Shown: positions 1-5,857 of the stretch, one piece after another
Position numbering within the stretch: the first letter of the stretch is position 1
How the letters are laid out: each line of letters opens with the position of its first letter
NCBI GenBank assembly: GCA_028706995.1
Contig: JAQTVR010000047.1
Location: 1-8,086 of the forward strand
Source of the DNA: Dehalococcoidales bacterium
GTDB taxonomy: Bacteria > Chloroflexota > Dehalococcoidia > Dehalococcoidales > UBA5627
Reading direction: 5' to 3'
Length of the DNA: 8,086 bases
Position numbers and translations under genes: made by a program
Notes under the pieces: model-generated
Told to the model about the DNA's origin: nothing
Seen by the model: the letters and a program-made list of their open reading frames with translations, nothing else
Database searches by the model: none

Positions 1-951
1 GGTATCCCTTTACCTATCGAGGGTTACGAAGGAAAATGCCTCTATGTCTGGTTCGAAGCCGTTATCGGCTATCTCTCGGCCTCCAAGGAATGGGCTAAAT
101 CCACCGGTAATCCTGAGAAATGGCGTGAGTTCTGGCAGGGCGATGTAAAAAACTATTACTTTATAGGCAAGGATAATATACCGTTTCATACCATCATCTG
201 GCCTGCAATGCTTATGGGCTACGGCGGGCTTAATCTGCCGTATGATGTGCCGGCTAACGAGTATCTCACTATCGAGGGCAAAAAACTGTCCAGCAGTTTG
301 AACTGGGCGGTCTGGGTGCCGGATTATCTTTCCCGCTATGATCCTGACCCTTTACGCTATCTATTGTCCATAAATATGCCGGAAACAAGTGATACCGATT
401 TTTCCTGGAGGGAATTCGTCCGCCGCAATAACGATGAACTGGTTGCCACCTATGGCAATCTGGTGCAGCGTGTCCTTACCTTTGTCTATCGCAGTTTCGA
501 CGGATGCGTTCCCGACCCGTTAGATATAGATGAAAATAACCAGGTATTGCTTAAGAAAACGGAAGAAACCCTGTTCACTATGGGAGATCTTATCTCAGAA
601 TGTCATTTCAAGGAAGCAATAAGAGTGGCTATGTCGCTGGCTCAGGAAGCCAACCGTTACCTGGAGGAGAAATCACCCTGGAAGATGATCAAGCAAGACA
701 GGCAAGCGGCGTCTGTTACCTTATATGTTGCTTTAACCGTGATTTCGGGTCTCAGGACTGCATTATATCCCTTCCTTCCTTTTAGCTCCCAAAAACTCCA
801 CGAGTACCTGGGTTTCGAGGGAAAGGTCGAAGACGATGGCTGGCAATTGCGCCTGCCGTCACCGGGGCAGAAATTGTTACCCCCCGAACCGCTGTTTACC
901 AAGCTGGATGATGAAGTGGTGGCTGAGGAAAGCGGACGTTTGGGAAGATAA
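1..951 (+). CDS. metG: Methionyl-tRNA synthetase, C-terminal part (5' end outside window)
   Basis: Class I aminoacyl-tRNA synthetase that charges tRNA-Met with methionine in the cytoplasm. The frame is open from base 1, so the gene starts upstream and 316 codons are visible. Family motifs seen: WFEAVIGYLSA (visible residues 17-27), FIGKDNIPFH (about 53-62), and the ATP-binding signature as KLSSS (95-99) in place of KMSKS. The second lysine is therefore serine; variants without it are known in actinobacterial-type MetRS. The helical anticodon-binding domain follows, with NDELVATYGN (144-153) and YLEEKSPW (220-227), whose Trp fits the CAU-anticodon contact. The protein ends about 20 residues after the helical domain, so the C-terminal Trbp111-like tRNA-binding domain found in many bacterial MetRS is absent. 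It converges on moaE. Identification is secure; the HIGH motif and any zinc knuckle lie off the left edge. Confidence 0.94.
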   Translation, partial: GIPLPIEGYEGKCLYVWFEAVIGYLSASKEWAKSTGNPEKWREFWQGDVKNYYFIGKDNIPFHTIIWPAMLMGYGGLNLPYDVPANEYLTIEGKKLSSSLNWAVWVPDYLSRYDPDPLRYLLSINMPETSDTDFSWREFVRRNNDELVATYGNLVQRVLTFVYRSFDGCVPDPLDIDENNQVLLKKTEETLFTMGDLISECHFKEAIRVAMSLAQEANRYLEEKSPWKMIKQDRQAASVTLYVALTVISGLRTALYPFLPFSSQKLHEYLGFEGKVEDDGWQLRLPSPGQKLLPPEPLFTKLDDEVVAEESGRLGR

Positions 952-986
952 GAAAGCTAATAATTGGCAAGATAGGAGATATCGGC

Positions 987-1055
987 GTGGATATAAAACA
1001 GGTTTATTCGCTGGTTAAGGATAGACTTACCGGCGTAGTTAAACGCAATAAGTAG
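987..1055 (+). CDS. Possible 22-codon ORF; may be the remnant start of a polyprenyl synthetase gene
   Basis: A GTG codon is preceded by AGGAG at 974-978, with 8 bases between, and the frame runs 22 codons to TAG. The peptide begins VDIKQVYSLVKDRLTGVV. This spacing of hydrophobic residues and the Tyr resemble the extreme N-terminus of bacterial polyprenyl diphosphate synthases, which I recall lying near metG in Dehalococcoidia-like genomes. That is a memory-based inference from very few residues. The conserved DDxxD regions of such enzymes are absent, because the frame stops and moaE arrives on the other strand 12 bases later. It could be a truncated relic left by a rearrangement, a genuine small protein, or chance. 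It lies 35 bases after the metG stop on the same strand, so it would be cotranscribed with metG. Confidence 0.28.
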   Translation: MDIKQVYSLVKDRLTGVVKRNK

Positions 1056-1067
1056 ACCTTAAAACTA

Positions 1068-1478
1068 TTATTTAGGCATGTAATCGGAACATGTCCCATC
1101 CACGTAGGTTTCCTTCTTTGTGGTAGGCAATTCTTCCTTGAATTTATCTATAGCGTACTGACAGGCGGCAAAACCTTCCTGCCTGTGCCCGGTAGAAACG
1201 GCAATGACCACGTTATTATCACCCACGTTCAGCTTGCCGACGCGATGAACAATAGCCATATCGTTTACGGGCCATTTCCCCTTAGCAGAATCGACAATCT
1301 TCTGGAGCTTTGATTCAGCATTTCCATCAACATCGCTGTATTCTACCGAAACGACATCTTTATCATAGGAATTATCGCGAATAAGTCCTATGTATGTGAT
1401 AATGCCACCACTGCTGTCGTTCCTGACGCCGTTTATCACATCTGAAATAGATATAACATTTTTAGTTATTTCTACCAT
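1068..1478 (-). CDS. moaE: Molybdopterin synthase catalytic (large) subunit MoaE
   Basis: MoaE pairs with thiocarboxylated MoaD to insert the two dithiolene sulfurs into cyclic pyranopterin monophosphate, forming molybdopterin for molybdenum and tungsten enzymes in the cytoplasm. The 136-residue protein is close to the usual 140-150. Conserved elements: GGIITYIGLIRD (24-35, with Arg34), the VHRVGKLNVGD segment (77-87), the STGHR motif (95-99), and DKFKEELPTTKKE (111-123). In the last, Lys114 and Lys121 keep the 7-residue spacing of the two functional lysines of E. coli MoaE (K119 and K126); the usual Pro-(aromatic/Ile)-Trp before the second lysine is PTT here. The ATG is preceded by AAGGAG (1489-1494, minus strand) with a 10-base spacer. 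It lies 23 bases after ftsH, so the two are probably one transcript. No moaD, moaA, moaC or molybdoenzyme is visible in the window. Confidence 0.93.
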   Translation of the reverse strand: MVEITKNVISISDVINGVRNDSSGGIITYIGLIRDNSYDKDVVSVEYSDVDGNAESKLQKIVDSAKGKWPVNDMAIVHRVGKLNVGDNNVVIAVSTGHRQEGFAACQYAIDKFKEELPTTKKETYVDGTCSDYMPK

Positions 1479-1501
1479 TTATACACCACTCCTTAAAGTA
1501 T

Positions 1502-3442
1502 TTAAGCCGTGCCCGGTGCCTGTTTAGGCTGGTTTACTAACCCTGAAACTTTACTTTTTCTAGTCTTTCCATTTGGAGTTATTGCCGGTTTTATATCTAT
1601 TACGGGTTTCGTAACCGGAGTGTCATCTTTAGTAGTATCAATAGCATTTACCGGTTCGGTAAATAACTTATCAAGTTCAACGGATTCTATAGTTTCCTTT
1701 ATTATAAGTCTCTGGGCGATATGTCCCAGTCTGTCTTTATTATTCATCAATATGTCTCTGGCGGTGTCATAAGCCGTTTGCACAATATTGTGGACTTCTT
1801 CATCGATAATATTAGCAATGTCATCGCCGTAATCCCTCTGCTCTGAAATTTCACGTCCCAGGAAAACCATTTCCTGTTTATTTCCAAAGGTTCGAGTTCC
1901 CAGTTTATCGCTCATTCCATAATCGGTTATCATTTTATGTGCCACAGCGGTTGCCCGGCGTATATCATCGGACGCTCCGGTGCTGATCTCTCCAAAAGTA
2001 ATTTCTTCGGCAATACGTCCACCTAGCAGAGTGGCAAGTACATCCTGAAATTGTGAGCGGGTCATCAGGTAGCGGTCTTCCGTAGGCAGTTGTCGGGTAT
2101 GCCCCAGGCTCATTCCCCTGGCGACTATAGAAATCTTGTGTACAGGATCGGCATTGGGAGACAGTCTGGCAACCAGCGCATGCCCAGCTTCGTGGTAAGC
2201 CGTAATTTCCTTTTCCTTGGGGCTGATTTTACGGCTCTTCCTTTCAGGTCCGGCAATAACCCGGTCTATAGACTCTTCCAGTTCTGCCATACCGACAGCT
2301 TTTTTGGCCCGTCTGGCAGCAAGAATCGCCGCTTCGTTGACCAGGTTAGCAAGGTCGGCGCCGCTAAATCCGACTGTCTGCTTCGCCAGAGATTCCAGGT
2401 CGGCCGTTTCATCCAGAGGCTTTCCTTTACTATGTATCTTTAGAATGGCTGTTCTGCCTACTATATCCGGGCGGTCAAGGGCTATCCTGCGGTCAAAACG
2501 TCCGGGTCTCAGTAATGCTTCATCCAGAATATCCGGGCGGTTGGTAGCTGCAATAACGATAACACTGATATTTGTATCGAAGCCATCCATCTCCACCAGT
2601 ATCTGGTTTAAAGTCTGTTCTCTTTCATCGTGTCCGCCGCCAAGACCGGCGCCGCGTTGACGCCCGACAGCGTCTATTTCATCTATAAAAATTATGCAGG
2701 GGGAATTGCGTTTTGCCTGGTCGAAGAGGTCCCGTACACGCGAAGCGCCGACGCCTACGAACATCTCTACGAATTCGCTGCCGCTTATGGAGAAAAATGG
2801 AACCCCTGCTTCACCGGCAATGGCTTTAGCCATTAAGGTTTTACCAGTGCCGGGAGGACCTATCAGCAGGATACCTTTAGGTATACGAGCTCCCAGTGCC
2901 TGAAATTTCTCGCGGAACTTTAGAAAATCCACCACTTCGCGCAATTCCTGCTTGGCTTCATCGACACCGGCAACATCGTCGAAGGTTACCGTCGGAGTAC
3001 TTACCGATAACATACGGGCCTTGGAGCGGCCGAAATTCATGGCCTGATTATTGGCACCTCTAGCCTGGCTTAACAGGAAGAATATAAGGAAACCGAAGAT
3101 TAACAAAGGCAGGAAACTTATTAAAAGGCTGCCCCAGTCTATTCCGGTTGCTCCCTCTACTCTTACTTTAACTCCTCCAAGGTCAAAACCTGCAATCTCA
3201 TAAATACTGATCCCGGGTTCTTTATATGTTATATATTTTATTCCGCTTTGATCTGTAATTGTCAGCATACTGTCTTCAATTACTATCTGATCTATCTTAT
3301 TCTCCTGTGACATAGTAATAGCTTCGCTTAATAATATTTCTTCGGGTTCTGTATCGCCGGGGAGAATAAAAGTAGAAAAGAATATAGCCATAAAAATTAT
3401 AACCGCATAAACTATTATGGTTCTTTTCCAATTTATTTTCAT
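1502..3442 (-). CDS. ftsH: ATP-dependent zinc metalloprotease FtsH
   Basis: Membrane-anchored AAA+ protease that extracts and degrades misfolded membrane proteins and short-lived regulators; the family forms hexamers. In the 646-residue product from the chosen start: transmembrane helix 1 (about 8-27), a short extracytoplasmic domain (about 28-103), transmembrane helix 2 (about 104-125), Walker A GPPGTGKT (195-202), pore-loop FVG (228-230), Walker B IIFIDEID (250-257), the second region of homology TNRPDILDEALLRPGRFDRR (300-319), and the zinc protease motif HEAGH (417-421, catalytic Glu418). Asp493 in STGASDDI is the expected third zinc ligand. The last 50 or so residues are a Pro/Lys/Thr-rich tail, probably disordered. 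The frame extends upstream to a TTG at 3461-3463, but GAGGTG sits directly before the ATGATG pair. The second ATG (3440-3442) has the better spacing; the first (3443-3445) would add one Met. It heads a likely ftsH-moaE transcript. Confidence 0.96.
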   Translation of the reverse strand: MKINWKRTIIVYAVIIFMAIFFSTFILPGDTEPEEILLSEAITMSQENKIDQIVIEDSMLTITDQSGIKYITYKEPGISIYEIAGFDLGGVKVRVEGATGIDWGSLLISFLPLLIFGFLIFFLLSQARGANNQAMNFGRSKARMLSVSTPTVTFDDVAGVDEAKQELREVVDFLKFREKFQALGARIPKGILLIGPPGTGKTLMAKAIAGEAGVPFFSISGSEFVEMFVGVGASRVRDLFDQAKRNSPCIIFIDEIDAVGRQRGAGLGGGHDEREQTLNQILVEMDGFDTNISVIVIAATNRPDILDEALLRPGRFDRRIALDRPDIVGRTAILKIHSKGKPLDETADLESLAKQTVGFSGADLANLVNEAAILAARRAKKAVGMAELEESIDRVIAGPERKSRKISPKEKEITAYHEAGHALVARLSPNADPVHKISIVARGMSLGHTRQLPTEDRYLMTRSQFQDVLATLLGGRIAEEITFGEISTGASDDIRRATAVAHKMITDYGMSDKLGTRTFGNKQEMVFLGREISEQRDYGDDIANIIDEEVHNIVQTAYDTARDILMNNKDRLGHIAQRLIIKETIESVELDKLFTEPVNAIDTTKDDTPVTKPVIDIKPAITPNGKTRKSKVSGLVNQPKQAPGTA

Positions 3443-3445
3443 CAT

Positions 3446-3451
3446 CACCTC
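3446..3451 (-). promoter_or_regulatory. Ribosome binding site that sets the ftsH start
   Basis: On the minus strand GAGGTG, continuing into AT, matches the 16S anti-Shine-Dalgarno core. It leaves 5 bases between GAGG and the second ATG of ATGATG, but only 2 before the first. It also lies inside the frame that opens at the upstream TTG, which argues against that longer start. Confidence 0.6.
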
Positions 3452-3479
3452 AAAAAACAGCAAGATTACACAAACATAA

Positions 3480-3497
3480 AACTAAATTAATATAGTT
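3480..3497. promoter_or_regulatory. Imperfect 18-bp palindrome in the ftsH leader
   Basis: AACTAAATTAATATAGTT differs from its own reverse complement at only two positions (16 of 18 identical). It lies just downstream of the probable ftsH promoter, at roughly +16 to +33 of the inferred transcript, where an operator or a small leader hairpin could act. The local AT-richness makes chance palindromes more likely, and no known operator consensus is recognised. Confidence 0.3.
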
Positions 3498-3519
3498 ATT
3501 TTTGTGGGCTTATATATAT

Positions 3520-3528
3520 ATTATAACA
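3520..3528 (-). promoter_or_regulatory. Probable sigma-70-type extended -10 promoter for ftsH
   Basis: The minus strand reads TGTTATAAT, a perfect TATAAT hexamer with the upstream TG of an extended -10 element. The -35 region at a 17-base spacing (TTTATG) is poor, which is normal for extended -10 promoters. Transcription would start near 3513, giving a leader of about 70 bases before the ftsH ATG. The position in an AT-rich gap upstream of ftsH fits a promoter separate from the redox operon. Confidence 0.5.
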
Positions 3529-3595
3529 GAAATAGCCAACTGCATAAAAAAATGGTTCTCATTAATCTTGGTTGGTGATATTTCCCACTCTTTTA

Positions 3596-3672
3596 CCCTT
3601 CAACAAGCTCAGGATGAGCGGAAATAGATTGACCAAGCCGCGCATGGTGAGCCTGTCGTACCATAGCGGCGG
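3596..3672. repeat. Degenerate interspersed palindromic repeat (REP-like)
   Basis: Two arms face each other around a 16-base spacer. The left arm at 3601-3621 and the reverse complement of 3638-3658 match at 16 of 21 positions. Each arm also holds its own small hairpin: GCTCA-GGA-TGAGC at 3607-3619, and ATGGT/ACCAT at 3644-3648 and 3660-3664. The core words, CAACAAGCTCAGGATGAGCGG-like and ATGGTGAGCCTGTCG-like, resemble the short 'ACAAGCTCAGG...TGAGCCTGTCG' palindromic elements that I recall scattered between genes of many environmental bacterial genomes, including Chloroflexota. This copy looks decayed. It lies between the redox operon and ftsH and could fold in RNA read through from the operon. 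Confidence 0.6.
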
Positions 3673-3727
3673 TGATTAATTAAAAAGCATCTTAATAACC
3701 ATGATTGATAAGAACAAAAATTAATGA

Positions 3728-5857
3728 TTATGAGGGGAAAGAGCGATTTTTAGTCGTCTCTCTTTTCGGTGGGAGTTTTACGAAGGAAATCTTTAATCTT
3801 AAATCGCATTGCAGACAGCGGTTCGCCTCTTTAAGTGCCGATTCTTCGCTGTAATTGTGTTCTACTATGTCGAAATTATTCAATCTCTCTTTGGGCAAAA
3901 TACAGGGCAATTTCTCACGGGGTTGCAGGGCATAGCCTTTCCCGCATCCCAGCCAGTCCTTTGACTCAGTAACAGGAGCCAGTTGTTCATCTATAATACC
4001 CTTACCTCCCAGGTATTTATCTATAGCAACGGCGCCGTGCCTTCCTGCAGCTATGGCCTCTATTATGGTTGCCGGGCCGCTTACGGCATCGCCGCCGCCA
4101 AAAACCCCATCCTTTATAGTGGCATTATCGTTGCTTACTGCAAGCCTGCTGCCGTGGGCAGTCTCTATATTAAAACTAGTCGGAATAACAGTCATCTGCC
4201 CTATGGCGGCAATGATAGTGTCATAGGTCTTAGTAAATTCACTGCCTTCCACAGACACTGGGCGCTGCCTGCCTGAGGCATCCGGCTCTCCCAGTTTCAT
4301 ACGGAGACACCGGAGCTTAATAAGATTTCCGTCTTTCAATATCTTGTCCGGCGCTGCCAGGTAGATGATATTAATACCTTCTTCGATACAGCCTTCGATC
4401 TCCTCATCGCTGGCGGGCATTTCCTTTCGTGTGCGGCGGTATATCATATCCACATTTTTAGCGCCTAGTCTAAGCGCTGTACGGGCGGCATCCGTCGCCA
4501 CGTTACCTCCGCCGATGACGGCAACTCGTTCACCCGCTTTAACGTTTTTACCCAAACTGACTTCTCTCAGGAAGGTGATTGCGTCTATAACTCCAGGGGT
4601 ATCTTCGCCGTCAACCCCCATTTTAATTCCCCGGTGGGCGCCGATAGCCAGGTAAATGGCATCGTAACCCTGCTTAAAAAGGCCGTCTATCGATTTGATC
4701 TTAGTACTGGTCTTTATTTCGAAACCGGCTTTCTGGATCTCATTGATCTCGTCATCCAGTACCGCTTTGGGCAGGCGGTATTCAGGGATGCCTACTCTTA
4801 GCATTCCACCGGTAACCGGCAGGGCTTCGAAAACTACAACTTTGTGTCCCAGTTTAGAAAGGTAGAAAGCTGCGGTTAAACCGGCAGGCCCGGCACCTAC
4901 TACGGCAACACATTTACCTGTCGGCGGAGCTTTTTTAATATCGTCGCCCCAATTTGTATCATCATTTTCGGCAGCAAATCTCTTTAATCCTTTTATAGAG
5001 ATATATTCGTTAACGTCTTTACGCCGGCATACTTCTTCGCAGGGGTGATTGCAGGCGTATCCCAGCGACCTGGGGAACGGGACTTTCTCCCTGATTACAG
5101 CGTGGGATTCAGCATATTTGTTCTCAGTAATAAACCTCACATAACGAGGGATATCTATTCCTGCAGGGCAGGTATTACGGCAGGGAACCAGCACTGCGTC
5201 TCTGCTCTTTCCTTTTTCTAAAATACCATTCTTGTCGCTTAAAGCACCTGTAGGACAAACCTCGATGCAGGCGCCGCAGAATTTGCAGCCGGCATCAACC
5301 AGCGGTTTATTAAAAGCAGTGCCGATATAAGTATCTTTACCTCTACTTATAAATGATAATATGCCCACTCCACGCAGTTCATAGCAAGCCCTGACACAGC
5401 GTCCGCACAGGATACACTTATTTAATTCATGTTCGAACAGGGGATTGGTCGAATTAACCGGCATGGTCTTAACAGCAGATTTTAGTCTGTGCTTATCCAT
5501 GCCCATGTACTGGGTAATTGCCTGCAATTCGCAGTTAAGGTTCTGGGAGCATACAAGGCAATCGTCAGGATGGGCTGCAAGCAAAAGCTCCATGGCAATA
5601 CGGCGTACCTGTTTTATTCCGGGTGATTCGGTATTAACAACCATGCCGTCCTTAGCCGGGGTGGTACACGAGGTCGGTAAACCGCGTACCCCGTCAATCT
5701 GAACAATACATAAGCGGCAGCCGCCGAAGGGGCTTAGGTCCGGGTGGTAGCAGAGGGTGGGGATGTAGATACCCGCATCCAGCGCTGCCTCCAGAACGGT
5801 CTTGCCCTGTTCAGTCTGAACATTTTTTCCGTTGATATTTAAAGTGATAGTATTCAC
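3728..5857 (-). CDS. NuoG/HydA-type Fe-S head fused to GltD/NfnB-type FAD-NAD(P)H oxidoreductase (Stn-type transhydrogenase subunit)
   Basis: A 709-residue cytoplasmic redox subunit. It begins with a [2Fe-2S] domain (Cys36, 47, 50, 64), a His-ligated [4Fe-4S] motif (His96, Cys100, 103, 109) and a two-[4Fe-4S] ferredoxin (Cys148, 151, 154, 158 and Cys191, 194, 197, 201), the order found in NuoG and HydA. The H-cluster or molybdopterin domain expected next is replaced by a GltD/NfnB module: an Fe-S helical segment (Cys226, 230, 269, 273, 277), an FAD site VVGAGPAG (319-326), a nucleotide site VIGGGNVATDAA (447-458) with YRRTRKEMPA (473-482), whose arginines suit NADPH, a second FAD-contact GVFGGGD (584-590), and CLQCD (681-685). 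The GTG start shares one base with the previous stop (TAGTG), with GAGG at 5865-5868, so translation is coupled. It is best explained as the NADP(H)-side subunit of a Sporomusa-type Nfn (Stn) complex. Related alternatives are an SfrB-like NADPH oxidoreductase or a formate dehydrogenase partner. No gene symbol is assigned because the subunit lettering cannot be confirmed here. Confidence 0.85.
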   Translation of the reverse strand: MNTITLNINGKNVQTEQGKTVLEAALDAGIYIPTLCYHPDLSPFGGCRLCIVQIDGVRGLPTSCTTPAKDGMVVNTESPGIKQVRRIAMELLLAAHPDDCLVCSQNLNCELQAITQYMGMDKHRLKSAVKTMPVNSTNPLFEHELNKCILCGRCVRACYELRGVGILSFISRGKDTYIGTAFNKPLVDAGCKFCGACIEVCPTGALSDKNGILEKGKSRDAVLVPCRNTCPAGIDIPRYVRFITENKYAESHAVIREKVPFPRSLGYACNHPCEEVCRRKDVNEYISIKGLKRFAAENDDTNWGDDIKKAPPTGKCVAVVGAGPAGLTAAFYLSKLGHKVVVFEALPVTGGMLRVGIPEYRLPKAVLDDEINEIQKAGFEIKTSTKIKSIDGLFKQGYDAIYLAIGAHRGIKMGVDGEDTPGVIDAITFLREVSLGKNVKAGERVAVIGGGNVATDAARTALRLGAKNVDMIYRRTRKEMPASDEEIEGCIEEGINIIYLAAPDKILKDGNLIKLRCLRMKLGEPDASGRQRPVSVEGSEFTKTYDTIIAAIGQMTVIPTSFNIETAHGSRLAVSNDNATIKDGVFGGGDAVSGPATIIEAIAAGRHGAVAIDKYLGGKGIIDEQLAPVTESKDWLGCGKGYALQPREKLPCILPKERLNNFDIVEHNYSEESALKEANRCLQCDLRLKISFVKLPPKRETTKNRSFPS

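Noticed and set aside
836..1018. Open frame of 60 codons overlapping the metG end.
   Set aside because: Composition is rich in Trp, Arg and Cys without any pattern, most of it lies within metG in another frame, and it has no convincing ribosome binding site.
1057..1076. CCTTAAA...TTTAGG inverted repeat at the convergent metG/moaE junction as a bidirectional terminator.
   Set aside because: The stem is short and AT-rich with a bulge, and lacks a clear T-run on either side.
2090..2836. Long plus-strand open frames inside ftsH (2090-2443, 2217-2660, 2630-2836).
   Set aside because: They lie opposite the highly conserved AAA domain of FtsH and show no recognisable protein motifs; they are antisense shadows.
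3737..3766. Inverted repeat at the end of the redox operon (AAAGAG-CGA facing TCG-TCT-CTCTTT), a possible terminator hairpin.
   Set aside because: The stem is broken by a 3-base bulge, overlaps the coding end, and is not followed directly by a T-run on the minus strand, so an intrinsic terminator is not supported.
3728..3790. Possible frameshift at the 3' end of the NuoG/GltD fusion gene: an alternative frame reads RFKIKDFLRKTPTEKRDD then stops, which looks like a natural C-terminus.
   Set aside because: The main frame gives CLQCDLRLKI followed by a short LPPK-containing tail, which resembles how related GltD-type proteins end, so no frameshift is needed. An alignment of close homologues would settle it.
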